From Peromyscus leucopus (Eukaryota > Chordata > Mammalia > Rodentia > Cricetidae): DNA of 64,000 nucleotides. The notes below the pieces were generated by a model. That model was given only the letters and a program-made list of their open reading frames with translations, was not told the DNA's origin and ran no database searches. Shown piece by piece: positions 11,568 to 23,310 of the stretch. The position numbers were made by a program, and so were the translations under genes. Position 1 is the first letter of the stretch. Every line of letters begins with the position of its first letter. The stretch is from NCBI RefSeq assembly GCF_004664715.2, contig NC_051070.1, positions 73,571,231-73,635,230 on the forward strand, read 5' to 3'.

Positions 11568-12225
11568 GGCCCACAGAAATCCACAAAGATACCCCACAAT
11601 AGATTGCTGGCAATGGTCGAGAGACAGCCCGAACTGTCCTACTCTGGTGATGGGATGGCCAAACACCCTAATAGCCGTGGCAGAAATCCCATCCAAGGAC
11701 TGAGGAATCTGGATCCAGAGATCCACGGCTAAGCCCCAGGTGGATCTCCGGGAGTCTCATTAGCGAGAAAGAGGAGGGTTTATATGAGTGAGAATTGTTG
11801 AAACCAAGGTTGGATAAAGCACAGGGACAAATAGCCAAATGAATAGAAACACATGAACTATGAACCAAAGGCTGAGGGGCCCCCAACTGGATCAGGCCCT
11901 CTGAATAGGTGAGACAGTTGATTGGCTTGATCTGTTTGGGAGGCTTCTAGGCAGTGGTACCGGGTCCTGTGCTCATTGCATGAGTTGGATGTTTGAAACC
12001 TGGGCCTTATGCAGAGATGCTTGGCTGAGTCTGGGAGGAGGGGACTGGACCTGCCTGGACTGAGTCTACCAGGTTGATCTCAGTCCTCGGGGGAGGCTTT
12101 GCCCTGGAGGAGGTAAGAATGGGGGGTGTGCTGGGGGTAAGAGGAGGGGGTTGGAGGGGGGAGAACAAGGGAATCCGTGGCTGATATGTAGAACTGAATG
12201 GTATTGTAAATTAAATAAAAGGAAA

Positions 12226-12278
<53 letters not shown>
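11568..12278 (+). mobile_element. 5'-truncated L1 (3' UTR only) with 17-bp target duplication
   Basis: The sequence is collinear with the 3' UTR of the full-length L1 at 34232-35580. It starts at the 'ggcccacagaaatcc' point and ends in an (AAAT)n tail (12220-12278). The perfect duplication 'aaaaattgcctctcaaa' lies at 11551-11567 and 12279-12295. This is a clear target-primed reverse transcription product carrying no coding sequence. Confidence 0.95.
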
Positions 12279-12280
<2 letters not shown>

Positions 12281-12295
12281 AAATTGCCTCTCAAA

Positions 12296-15200
12296 AGACC
12301 TCTATGTGATTAAGACCCAACAAAATGAGTGACTTCCTCTATTCCTGGGTGAAAATAAGAATCAGAAATTAAGACACAATACCCAGAGGACAGAAGTGAG
12401 CAAGGGAATAAGTAGTAGAGAGCTGTGTCCTGACACTGTTCTCTAGAATAAAAGAATCTTCAAAGAGCAAAGAACATGCCCTGCTTAAAATCCCAGGATC
12501 CCACAGAAAATACTCCACTGATCTTCATGACAACATATTTTTGCACTTTCTCTTCAAGTTGGGTGTTACGAAGTCAGCTACCTCTGCCCTCAGAAAATCC
12601 CGGAAGAAGCTGTTTAAGATGTTTCTCTTGATAGTCTCGCTTCTTATTCAAGAAAGAAGGTAACATAGTGGTTAGTTAAGGAAGACGGTAAAATAGAATT
12701 GATGAATCTATGCCCCTGAAAAAAAGTTCACACTTCACTTTGTCAGAGTGTCTATGATGTGTCAGATACAGACACAGTGCCTCCACCTTGTCTATCCACT
12801 TTGTCTCTCAGCACACTTCATAGTAACCCTCTCTGGAAGGCATTATTATGTCCACTTGATATTAGAGGAAATTAAGAGAAGTAAATATGTGCTTGGTAGA
12901 ATTTTCCTTAATTGTGCTACTTAAGTGTCATAATCCAAGCTGGAGTCTATCTTCCAAAACAGCACAGCCTTTAGGATACAGGATGGGCATTCTTGGGAGT
13001 TTCATTTTCTGTAAGCACAATAGAAAGCGCTAACTAGATGTCAGGCAGTTGACAAATAGTATTTTTCTAATTCTCAAAACACACTACATTGGCATTCTCC
13101 ATCTTCGAGAAGGGGAAACCAACACATGAAGAAGTAATAACTTGTCTAACATATACAACACACAGCAGCCTGGCCCTTTACCCAAATGGTCTAGCTTTGG
13201 AAGTTCTGCCTTTCCACACATCCTTTTCAGGCCAGTGAGGCCATAGGATACAATGACATATTTTATTGTGAATGTTAACTAGTTAAAATGTAAAGCTTAA
13301 TGTTCTACTTTGTTTCTGTGACTTAGCTTTAAGGGGAAAGAAAGTAACCATGAAAAACACCCAGGATATTAAATTATCATCCTGAAGTCCACACAGGCCT
13401 GAAATCCTGCTTTCATGTTCCATTTCCTAGGTCACAACACAAAGTGGCCCAAACCAGATGGAACTGGGCAGTTTACAGTAATATGTTAGCAAAGGAAATT
13501 CTTTCTATATTTAAACACCAACAAAAATTGAGTAACAGCAGTCTAATGAAAACATTCTCCATCAACTCACATTTAATTTTATTAACATTAAAAGCTTTTA
13601 CAAATTTCCCATTTCGTAGGACAGTTTCTTAAGGTTTATTGATGGGAAATTACTCTGAGAGAGAGATGTCATAACAACATACCATATTGCATATTGTCCT
13701 TATAAAAACACAGCTCCCACCTCAAGCAGATAAGAAATAATTTACTTTATGTGAAAGCCCATAGCCTGGAAACACAAATGCAGATTTATGAAAAGGACAT
13801 GTTACTCTCTGAAAATGCTTATGTGATATTTTGTTGATTGTATCATAAAAAGTCCTAAATTCATTTATTTATCAATTACATTTTTATCAGATGCTATGTG
13901 AATTTTAAAGATAATATTTTTTCCTCCATAGCATTAAAAAATCTCATTCCTAGTGTCTGGTAAACACTGGCTGAGAAACCAGGGAAACAGTCTTTAGGAG
14001 AGAGAATTAGTAAATCCCCTAAGGAATCAATCTTTGAATTATATCAAATTTACCAGCCTTTATGATCTGGTTCTGACTTCTCTTTTATTCCACACTGCGA
14101 ACTTGACATAACATTTACCTGTGATATAATGGAAATATTATGTCTAAAATTAAAATAATCAAAACATAGTATAGCCTGAAGAAGTAAAGTTAGCAGTGGG
14201 GGAAACAGACATTCTTTGCTTAGATTGTATGTTTCTCCCTTTGTCTACAGTAATCTGCACTATGTGAAATACTTTGATGTTTAGAGTGTTTGAAATGATT
14301 TGTTATCCTCTAGTTCTAGTTTGACTTATGAAAGTTTGGTTCTAAATTTATAAACTCATGAAGAGTGACCAGTTCTAAGGGAGATTTACAATAATATCTA
14401 AGTTACTGTAATTCTTATTTGTTATTGATAATTTTAAGTATCCTGTTGTATTGGTATTATATTAGATATTTGGGGATATTTAAGCAGAATTCAGATGTTA
14501 CAGCACAACTTAAAATACTTGTTAACAAAATTGTATTAACCCATGAAACAAGGATAGAAACAAAAACAGACGTATAAATCAAGATTCCATAGGCTTTTGT
14601 AACATAATCAAATTTTATTTATTATTTTCTAATTGGAAAGGAAAATTCAGCTCTAATAGGAGTCACTTTGTATTATTTTTTATTTGCCCTTCCTAGCAAA
14701 TATTATTATTAAAGTTTTTAATAGCAATTAAAGTATTAAATTTCATGTAATCAAGAAATATGGGCTCTCAAGTTGTGAAAAACCATTGTCAATGGGAACT
14801 GTTTTATACAATTTGTATAGGAAAGAGTCATGTTCACCTTTGAGTATTCCTAAGAGTCAAAGTTCCTCTGAGATGGCAGAAGTCTGAGTGTGTCATAGGG
14901 TTTCCCAGAGCCTTGACTTCACTGCATCTTTTACTGTATCTGCTGCATTTATCTCAGACGATTTTAATCCATTTTTGTTGTTTTTAATTATGTGTGTGTT
15001 GGAAGTTGAGTATATAAGTGCAGGTATCTGTAAGTGCTTGTTCCTCCTGAAGCTACAGGTAGAGATGATGCTGAGCCATCTCTCCTACCCCCACAAATGA
15101 ACATTTATAACAGTAATCTAATTAGTTGGGCCCAGTTAATATTTTTCCTTCTTTCTTAATAGAAAGTTCATTTGGTTTTATCTACAAGAATTTGGACATA

Positions 15201-15425
15201 AGAAAGAGGTACCCCAAAATTGGATTCCTTTTGGAAGATTTTAAAGTCTTTGTCAATTTAAAACTAGATTTTTATTCAAGTTATTTTGAATAAGAGGGTA
15301 GTGAAAAATTGAATCTTTTACAATATTAAAATGGGTTAAGTGAGAAGAAAGCACAAAATTATGACAAAAATATGATTAGTACAAGAACATAATGTCCTTA
15401 TTTATAGTTTTATTAAGTATAAGAA
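12296..15425. other. Mostly non-repetitive DNA with MIR-like pieces; no gene
   Basis: Segments near 12690-12990 and 13020-13215 resemble ancient MIR SINEs: 'ggcattattatgtccacttg...aggaaatt' and 'gagaaggggaaaccaacaca...aacttgtctaac'. The rest is AT-rich with no credible coding frame. Confidence 0.4.
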
Positions 15426-15429
15426 TATA

Positions 15430-15640
15430 TAGGGCTGTCAAGATGGTTCCTTGGATAAAGGTGCTTGCTGCCAAGCCTGGTCACTTGAATCTGATCTGTG
15501 GGGAACTAAATAATGGAAGGAGAGAGCCAGTTCATGTAAGTTGTCCTCTAATCTCTACATGTGCATTGTGGCATGTATGTACTCACACATGGACACAAGC
15601 ATGCACATATATGTCCACATACATTAAGTAAAAACATAAA
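15430..15640 (+). mobile_element. B2/B3-like SINE, diverged
   Basis: Starts 'agggctgtcaagatggttcc', a decayed form of the tRNA-derived B2/B3 head. It continues 'gataaaggtgcttgctgcca' and 'cctggtcacttgaatctgat', and ends in a CA-rich 'acacatggacacaagcatg' section and an A-rich tail. The closing section favours B3. Confidence 0.75.
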
Positions 15641-16760
15641 TGTAAATTCGGAAACAAAATTAGCATAATTTTTTATCATTTAGGAGCATGTCAAAGAAAA
15701 TTCAAAATATTTTAGACAATTTTTTGAAACACTAAATATAAAAGTATTTAAGAATTTTAAAAAATTGTAGAAATGTTGCAAGAGTGGTTTTGACTTTAGC
15801 TCCTTGGAGTATTGAGCTGTTGATGTAATTGAAGACGAATATCACCCAGCTTTTCTGAAGTTTATGTGTCTATGACATGAAGACATTGACACAAGTTTAA
15901 GGTAAGAAATACAAATCTAAGAGGTTTTTTCCTGAAATTTTGTAGCATAGGAAGCAGTTAGATGAACCATATAGGGTTGTTTTCCTGTTTATTTGAGGAA
16001 GCCTTTGAAGTGGGGTGTTTTCCAATCACTGAAGTTGCCTTGTGTTGAATCTTGTTTGTTAATCCTTTGTCTCCTAGCAGCTCACTGTGGAAATTGTGTA
16101 ACCAATTGTCAACTTTTCATTGTTTAGAGGCCTCTTTTAATAGTACATGTCTCCCTGTAATACCAATGGTAGGTCCAGTATCCTTGTATTTTATTTTTGT
16201 GGAACACTAAGTAGTTATTTTATAAGGAATATCCAACATTTACCAAAATGGACAGATCTTAGATTCAGCCTAATTATGGGATTGTCTTTGACTAAGGAAT
16301 CCAAAAACTTCAGTCAGTTCTGAAAAGTATCATCATTTATTGATTTAGATATAAATCTAGAAGTCTAAAGATCAAAGACATGCTGAAATTTTGTATAATA
16401 TGCAAAATTTTACAAATATGTTTAAATATTTAAAGTATTTATTAGTTGATTATTTGGGAAATCTATACACATATATAATGCATTCTGTTTACACTCAATG
16501 GCTCACCTTCTTTATCCCCCTTTCTTTTCAACAACCTCCTTCTTATCAACAAGTCCTCCTACCACAATGATGTATTTTTGTTGTGTGGTCCACTATGATT
16601 AACCAGAGCCACCAATGTGGGGATGAGTGTAGAGCTATTGACTGGAACATGAACTCCATCATTGAAGACAAGGACTTCCTCTCCTTGATATTGAGTTGAT
16701 GATGAGTAAACTATTTTGTTTCCTGCCTGAGCAAAACTTAAATTCCCTCAGCTATTTCTA
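15641..16760. other. OR upstream region, no gene seen
   Basis: AT-rich sequence before the OR11G2-like gene. It should hold a promoter and non-coding 5' exon(s), but I cannot place them from sequence alone. Confidence 0.35.
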
Positions 16761-16762
16761 GG
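16745..16762 (+). promoter_or_regulatory. Candidate 3' splice site upstream of OR11G2-like CDS
   Basis: 'cctcagctatttctag' followed by G at 16762 has pyrimidine content and AG, about 40 bp before the start codon. OR coding exons usually begin with such an acceptor. A second AG near 16789 is an alternative. Confidence 0.3.
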
Positions 16763-16802
16763 ATATTCAACAATTTCTGGTACCTTTATAGCTCACAGAC
16801 AG

Positions 16803-17753
16803 ATGAAAACCCTCAGCAGCACCAGTAACTCCAGCACCATCACTGGCTTCATCCTCCTGGGATTCCCCTGTTCCAGGGAAGGGCAGATCTTCCTCTTTGT
16901 GCTCTTCTTCATTGTCTACCTCCTCACACTCATGGGCAATACTTCCATCATCTGTGCTGTGCGCTGGGATCAGAGATTGCACACCCCCATGTACCTCCTA
17001 CTGGCCAACTTCTCCTTCCTGGAGATCTGGTATGTCACCTCCACAGTTCCCAACATGTTGGCCAACTTCCTCTCTGACACCAAGGTCATCTCCTTCTCTG
17101 GGTGCTTCCTGCAGTTCTATTTCTTCTTCTCCTTGGGGTCTACAGAATGCTTCTTCCTGGCAGTCATGGCCTTTGACCGCTACCTTGCCATCTGCAGACC
17201 TCTACACTATCCTGCTCTTATGACTGGGCACCTCTGTAACATCCTTGTGATCAGTTGCTGGGTGTTTGGTTTCCTCTGGTTCCCCATTCCCATCACCATC
17301 ATCTCCCAGATGTCCTTCTGTGGATCCAGGATTATAGACCATTTCCTATGTGACCCAGGCCCTCTGCTGGCCCTTAGCTGTTCCAGAGCCTCACTGATGG
17401 AACTTTTCTGGACAATAATAGTCTCTCTACTCCTCTTTATTCCTTTTTTCTTCATCATGGGATCTTATGTGCTGGTCCTTCGAGCTGTGTTTAAAGTCCC
17501 TTCAAGAGAAGGAAGAAGAAAGGCCTTTTCCACTTGTGGGCCCCATATGACTGTGGTTTCTCTTTTCTATGGCTCAGTGATGGTCATGTATGTGAGCCCA
17601 ACCTCTGAACATTCAGCTGGAATGCAGAAGATTGTGACTCTGTTTTATTCTGTGGTTACTCCACTCATTAATCCTGTAATTTATAGTCTGAGGAACAAAG
17701 ATATGAAACATGCAATGAGGAAGCTTTTGAAAACAGAAAAATTAGAATTTTAA
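16803..17753 (+). CDS. Or11g2-like: Olfactory receptor, family 11 subfamily G (OR11G2-like)
   Basis: Intact 316-residue class II OR, a seven-helix receptor that couples odorant binding to Golf in olfactory cilia. Visible hallmarks are an N-glycosylation site at N9-S-S, GN in helix 1 (45-46), LHTPMY (59-64), MAFDRYLAIC at the end of helix 3 (122-131), paired cysteines C101 and C183, SY in helix 5 (221-222), RKAFSTCG (239-246) and PLINPVIYSLRN (287-298, the NPxxY region). Length is normal and no stop or frameshift interrupts it. FILLGFPCSREGQIFLFVLF and the helix 2-3 segment are close to human OR11G2 as I recall it, which sets the subfamily; exact orthology among rodent Or11g paralogues cannot be fixed. 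The start at 16803 gives the usual short N-terminus. Confidence 0.95.
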   Translation: MKTLSSTSNSSTITGFILLGFPCSREGQIFLFVLFFIVYLLTLMGNTSIICAVRWDQRLHTPMYLLLANFSFLEIWYVTSTVPNMLANFLSDTKVISFSGCFLQFYFFFSLGSTECFFLAVMAFDRYLAICRPLHYPALMTGHLCNILVISCWVFGFLWFPIPITIISQMSFCGSRIIDHFLCDPGPLLALSCSRASLMELFWTIIVSLLLFIPFFFIMGSYVLVLRAVFKVPSREGRRKAFSTCGPHMTVVSLFYGSVMVMYVSPTSEHSAGMQKIVTLFYSVVTPLINPVIYSLRNKDMKHAMRKLLKTEKLEF

Positions 17754-17769
17754 TCAAACAAAACACTTA

Positions 17770-18115
17770 CATTTTAGGGTGTAGGTATATACTATGGAAT
17801 ATTATTCAACCACAAGAATGATTAAATTGTGTTATTTATAGCAACATGGATAAAATTAGAGAGCATTATGTTAAGTAAAATGAAGTCAGTCATATAAAGT
17901 CAAATACTGAAAGTTCCCATTTATGTGTAAAAAGTCAAATAATGAATAGGACTAGGAAGTGTGAGGAGAAAGAATATGATTGATATTTACAAGGGGTACA
18001 GTTGGATAGTTACTCAACATCTGTGTTTGATTTTGGAATAAGATAAATATGTCTGACACATGTTAATTCTGTTTCACATAAGATTTTGTGTGTCGAGATT
18101 TTGAATGTTCCCAAC
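17770..18115 (+). mobile_element. Old L1 3' fragment
   Basis: 'gtatatactatggaatatta', then 'caacatggataaaattagag' and 'gttaagtaaaatgaagtcag' are the ORF2 end to 3' UTR sequence of old mammalian L1s. It lies 17 bp after the OR stop codon, so the receptor's 3' UTR may run into it. Confidence 0.7.
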
Positions 18116-18129
18116 TTTCTGGAGCACAT

Positions 18130-18700
18130 TACTGTCAGGGACCAGCTCCTACTTTTATGACCAGGGTACCCTTGAGAATGGAGAAATAGAAACTATTTAG
18201 ATAAAAGAGATACCTACACCATGAGAGAAAAAACAGAAATACAGGATAGCTTTGGAAGGGTCTGGGTCAAAACCCATCAGCACCAATTTTTACTCAAAAG
18301 GGCTTTTTTATAACAATGCCAAGGAGTGAGGCAAAAGACCTCCCCTTTGCTAGATACAGCCAAGTGTAGACCCTTCCAAACATCTGGTACCAGGGTCCAT
18401 AGCCCAAACATCCTCTTATGCAGTCCTGCTGGGTAAAGCCATTAGGAAACCTCCTTGGGCTCCAACATATTACCCATTGTGGGATACCTTGCTCGGTCTT
18501 GATGCAGGCTTGGTCCTGCCTGAACTGAATGTACCAGGGTGTGCTGACTCCCTATGGGAGCCCTTACACTTTTAGAAGAGAGGATGAGGGTGAGTGGGAG
18601 GGGAGATGGTTGAGGGGGAAGTGTGAGGAGAGATGAGAGGGGGACCTGTGGAATATCATTAGAAAATAAAAAAATACAATAAACATTTTAAATGATGCTG
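18130..18700 (+). repeat. ERV LTR-like segment followed by an L1 3' UTR end
   Basis: 18130-18460 starts 'tgtcagggaccagctcc' and looks like a decayed LTR; family not named. From about 18475, 'ataccttgctcggtcttgat', 'ctgcctgaactgaatgtacc' and the G-rich 'gggaggggagatggttgagg', then an A-rich tail, match rodent L1 3' UTR ends. Confidence 0.5.
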
Positions 18701-18799
18701 AAGACAATTGTCTTGAGACAATATGTGTTGTATTCATGTATCAAATGTTACTCTGTACCTCACAAATGTGTATAATTACTGCAACAATTAAAATAAAAA

Positions 18800-19330
18800 T
18801 ATAGATCCAGGCATATTGGAACATGATTATAATCCCAGAAACTGAGGAGTTGAGACAGGAGGATCAGAATTTCAAGGGAGCTTGGCTACATAGCAAGATC
18901 ATGTTTCATAAAACACAATAGAACAGTATGGTGGTTCATGCCTGTGATACTTAATTTCCTGTTGCTGTAGTAAACACCACAACCAAAAACAATTTAGGAA
19001 GGAAAGGGATTTCTTGGTATACAGATTATAATCTATCATTCAGAAGAGCCAAGACAAGATCTTAAGGGAGGAAACTGGAGGCAGGAACGGAATCAGAGTC
19101 CATGAAGGAGTATACTTGCTGGCCTGTTTTCCATGGCATGCTCAGCTTGCTTTCTTTTGAAACCCAAGACCACCTGCCCAAGAGTAGCACCACTTAGAGT
19201 GGGATTGGCCCTCCCATATTAATCATTAACCAAGAAATGCCATATAGACACGCCCATAGGCCAGTCCAATTGAGGCTAATCCTAGGTGACTGTAATTTAT
19301 GTCAAGCTGACAAAAACTAGCCAATACATA
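18800..19330 (+). repeat. Old B1-like SINE plus common rodent dispersed repeat
   Basis: 18805-18925 is a diverged B1 ('aatcccagaaactgaggagt', then 'cttggctacatagcaagatc'). 18950-19330 is another high-copy rodent repeat ('cctgttgctgtagtaaacac', 'gaggaaactggaggcagga', 'gtcaagctgacaaaaactag'), whose family I do not name. Confidence 0.55.
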
Positions 19331-19996
19331 TGACCCCTAGTAAATTTGACACACAAACACAAACAAGAATTTATTGTTGCCTTTGTAGAGTTATAGGAAG
19401 TGTTTTTTCATTTTTTTTTAATTATTTGAAATCTTTGATAAATTTATGGTTGTTCTTTTAAATTCTGTATCATATTAGCAAACACATCTATAGGACTATG
19501 GGTTTGATGGGGGAGGGGACACTGTTTTGACCATGTTGTTTTGTTTTTTTTTTCATTTGACCTAGGCATGAGGACATCTGTCTTTTTGTGTGTGTACAAT
19601 GTGATAATCTGGCCTTCCTTAGATTTTTTTCCAGGGTAGGAGATGTATGACCCGAGATGGCTCAGATAAAGCTAATGAATGACCTGTTTGAGTGGACCAG
19701 GAAAATATAACTCCCAAACCACAGGATTTTGGCTAGCCCAGGCAAAGTGGTTCACAAATGAAGAGGGTGCAATTGGAACAAGGCTTCTGGGTTTGTAGAT
19801 GGAGGAGGGCTGAGAGAAGGAGGAAAGGGAAGGAGCAACTTACTCAGGAAAGGTGGCTTATACACAAAGAAGATTCACAGGCTGAGGCCTGGATCCAGAG
19901 CTGTGGGTTCACAGATCAGGAGTTTCTTTTCTGATCTTGTCTATTTGGTCTTCTGTGTGCTTCTTGTATCTATAAAAGTAGTTGGAAGTTTCCCTG
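19331..19996. other. No gene recognised
   Basis: T-rich and G-rich stretches without coding features. Repeat origin is possible but not identified. Confidence 0.35.
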
Positions 19997-20275
19997 TGTC
20001 CCGGCTGGCTGGCAGTCAGGACAAATCTCTCCCATTTGCACCCCCCAAGTAAACACACAAAGGCTTATATTAATTATAACTGCTCGGTCATTAGCTCAGG
20101 CTTATTACTAACTAGCTCTTATGCTTAAATTGACCCATAATTCTTATCTATGTTTAACCACATGGCTTGGTACCTTTTCTCAAGTCTGCCTTGTCATCTT
20201 GCTTCCTCTGTGTCTGGCTGGTGACTTCTGACTCAGCCCTTCCTTTTCCCATGATTCCTGCATATTTCTTTCTTT
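19997..20275 (-). repeat. Class II ERV LTR fragment
   Basis: 'ggcttatattaattataact', 'ggtcattagctcaggctta' and 'ttaaccacatggcttggtac' form a familiar rodent class II LTR pattern read on minus. It shares the 'cacrtggc' and 'ggtacctttt' elements of related LTRs. No partner is nearby. Confidence 0.5.
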
Positions 20276-20279
20276 TCTT

Positions 20280-21740
20280 TTTGCTTTTGAACTTTTAATT
20301 TAACTACATTTATCCCTTCCCTCCTATGTGTTCTCTCTTTCAAATATGTGGCCTCTTTTTCTTTGTATTAATTACTATTATGTGCATGTATATTCCTAAA
20401 TATAACCTGTTGAATCCATATAATACTTCTTGTCTGTATGACTTCAGAGCTGACCATTGGCCATGGTCAACCTATTGGTGTGCCCTTCCCTGGGGAGGAC
20501 CACCTCTTCCCCTCTCAGCTTTATTCAGTTATTTATGTGGGGTCAAACCTTGTGAGTTTTTCTCCATCCAGTTTGGCATGTTCATTGGTATCATCCTTGT
20601 TCAGCTCACATTTGGGTTGTCATATTGAGGAGATTTTATGAGTATATCTTCTGCTGTTACTAAGAAACACAATGTCACAGCAAACTCCCTAATCCTGTGG
20701 CTCTTACAGCATGTCCAGTCCCTCTTCTGCAATGTTCCCTGAGTCTCAGGTACAGGACTATTTTGAGGATGTATACATTGGGCCGGACCCCATGACTCTG
20801 AATTTTGATTGGTTGTAGTTTTCTGTAGTGGTCTCCACCTGTTGCAGAAGTTTTCTTGATGAGAGGTGAAAACCACTCTTTTTTTTTTTTTTTTTTTGGT
20901 TTTTCGAGACAGGGTTTCTCTGTGTAGCTTTGCGCCTTTCCTGGAGCTCACTTGGTAGCCCAGGCTGGCCTCGAACTCACAGAGATCCGCCTGGCTCTGC
21001 CTCCTAAGTGCTGGGATTAAAGGCGTGTGCCACCAACGCCCGACGAAAACCACTCTTATTTGTGGGTATAGGACAAATATTTATAAGTTGTTGTTAGGGA
21101 ATATGCAGGTTTAGTAAATTAGTTGTTGTAGATTCTCCTCCAATAATCATGATTTTACTAGTAGTTAGCCAGGTTTCCAGTACCAGTCATGGTCTCCCTA
21201 TGTAGAACAAGTCTTAAGTCCAATTAGAATGCTGTTGGTTACCACAAAGGTATTTCCACAGTGGCTGCACCAGTTGGCTACCCCATCAACAGTGAATGTG
21301 GGTTCTTTTTCACCCTTATCCCCTCCAGAATGTGTTGTCCTGACTGGGGTGGATAAAATCTCAAAGTTGTTTTGAATTGCATTTCCTTAATTGCTAGAGA
21401 TTATGAACACTTTTTGAGATATTTTTAGCGGTTTTTTAATTCTTCTTTTGAGGATTCTCTTCATGTGTCCTTGGTCCATTTTTTCAAATAGGTTATTTGT
21501 TTTTGTTTTTTTAGTTCTTTATATATTCTGGATATTAATCTGCCATCAGATGTATATCAGCAAAGATTCAGTCCTATTCTGTGGGCATCCTCTTTTCCTG
21601 GTTGATTGTTTCCTTAGCTGTGCCAAAATATTTTAGTTTCATGAAGAACCACTTGCCAACAGTTGACCTTAATTCTTGAGCAACTGAAGTACTATTCTGG
21701 AAGCTTTCCTACACTGATATTATAGAGAATGCTATTTTTG
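20280..21740 (-). mobile_element. Old L1 3' part, minus orientation, interrupted by a B1
   Basis: Minus-strand L1 sequence. 21230-21640 is the end of ORF2 ('ccacagtggctgcaccagt', 'ggttatttgtttttg', 'ctggatattaatctgccatc'). 20290-20870 and 21060-21230 look like 3' UTR of an older rodent L1. A B1 splits it at 20881-21045. Confidence 0.6.
20881..21045 (-). mobile_element. B1 SINE with 13-bp target duplication
   Basis: Poly-T start, 'gagacagggtttctctgtgt', 'tagctttgcgcctttcctgg', end at 'caccaacgcccgac'. Perfect 'gaaaaccactctt' copies at 20868-20880 and 21046-21058. It carries the same cricetid-type variant as the B1 at 7525. Confidence 0.95.
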
Positions 21741-22322
21741 TTTTGTTTTCTTCTGGTACAAGGGAATCTCCCAGAAATCTACAAGAATGGCCCCACCTAA
21801 GACTCCTAGTAATAGTGGATTTGTGCTTGAACTGGCCATCTTCTGTGACAAGATTTGAACATAGCTCAATTGTTATCAGAGAAGTTTCATCCAGCAACTT
21901 ATGGAAACAGATGCAGACCACAGTTAAACATTAGGCAGAGCTTGGAGAGTCCTTCAGAAGAGGGGGAGAATTGATTGTAGGAGCCAGAGGGGTCAAGACT
22001 ACCACAAGAAAACTCACAGAATCAATTAACCTGGGCTCATAGGGGCTCACAGAGACTAAATCAATAACCTGGGAGCCTACATCTTACTGACCTAAGGCAC
22101 TCTGCATATCTGTTACAGTTGTGTAGCTTGCTCCTCTTATGGGACTCCTAAAAGTGGAAACAGGGGCTGTCTTTGACTCTTTTCCTGACTTTTGGGACCC
22201 TACTCCTCATACTCATGGGAGATCTACCTTTTCCTAAACAGAAATGGAGGAGGAGTGGACTGGGGTAGGGCATTGGGGAACTAAGAAGAAGAGGGAGGGG
22301 AAGCTGCAGCTGAGATGTAAAA

Positions 22323-22365
<43 letters not shown>

Positions 22366-22378
22366 ATTTTTTTAAAAA
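21741..22378 (+). mobile_element. L1 3' UTR with (AAAT)n tail
   Basis: 'acaagggaatctcccagaaa', 'gactcctagtaatagtgg', 'ttgtgtagcttgctcctctt' and 'ctttttcctaaacagaaatgg'-like sequence, then (AAAT)n at 22320-22366. It is homologous to the 3' UTRs at 26640-27890 and 57170-57540. It abuts minus-strand L1 at 21740, so the two could be one 5'-inverted insertion; I did not find a clear duplication. Confidence 0.7.
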
Positions 22379-22382
22379 AAAG

Positions 22383-22515
22383 AGGCAAAAATATGTATGG
22401 TGGTGCACATCTTTAATCCTAACACTGAGAGTTCTGTGAGTGTGAGGCCAGCCTGGTCTACATAGTGAATTCCAGGAGACCCCAGGCTACACAAAAAGCC
22501 TCTGTTTCAAAAAGA
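22383..22515 (+). mobile_element. B1 SINE, diverged
   Basis: 'tatggtggtgcacatcttta', 'gtgaggccagcctggtctac', 'atagtgaattccaggagacc' and an A-rich end. Shorter and more diverged than the young B1s. Confidence 0.8.
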
Positions 22516-22559
22516 AAAAAGAAATGGAAAAAAAAACCCACAAGGAAAGATGGATTCAG

Positions 22560-23310
22560 GCAAAAGCTTCTATCATGTCTTCAAAGAATAATTAGCATTA
22601 ACTATCTTCATATAAATCCGTAAGACAGAAAATTAGAGAACATTTCCAAATTCTTGTTACAAAGCCAGTATTAACCTGATACCAACACCACATGAGACCC
22701 AACCAAAAAATGATTATTAACCAAAATCTCTGATGAAAATGGAGGCCAAAATTCACAATAAAACACTTGCAAACCAAATTCCAGAACAGGTGTGAAACAC
22801 TATTCACCATTATTAAGTCAGCTTCCTTCCAATGATGTAGGGATGGTTCAACATACATAAATGAATAAATGAAATCCACAAAATAAATAGACTAAAAGAT
22901 GGAAATTACATGGTCATCTCATTAAAGGTAGAAAAGACTTTTGGCCAAATCCAACATTCCTTGGTGATAAAAGTTCTGAGGAATCTAGGAAGACATGGGC
23001 CATATCTCAGCATAAAAAAAAGTCATATACAGGAATTCCACAGCCAACATCATCCTGAATTAAGACAAAATGAAAGCATTTCTGAGACTGAGGCAGCATG
23101 CACAGAGCATGTGCACTAGATGGGTCTCAGAGCCGAAATGAGAAGTGTACATGTGCCCCCATCCCGAACCCAGACACGATCTCCAATTGATAACCACTTG
23201 TATATGAAATATTTACTTTTCTCAAAAGAAGTCTCACTGGGGAAACAAACTTCTATTAAGGGTTGGTTGCAACAGTAGATGGCCAAAAGAAAATGAACTA
23301 ACAACACCTT
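22560..23310 (+). pseudogene. Old L1 ORF2 (RT region) fragment
   Basis: 'gtagggatggttcaacatac' and 'ggtcatctcattaaaggtag', followed by 'aaaagacttttggccaaatc', are the RT-domain sequence also found near 31840-31960. There are many stops and indels. The part after about 23095 is not recognisable. Confidence 0.7.

Noticed and set aside
15430..15640. tRNA-like start of this and the B2 elements as tRNA genes
   Set aside because: They are SINE heads derived from tRNA; no complete cloverleaf or mature tRNA sequence is preserved.
20601..21053. 150-codon open frame on minus
   Set aside because: Most of it runs through a B1 SINE and its T/A tail into old L1 sequence. No protein family is visible.
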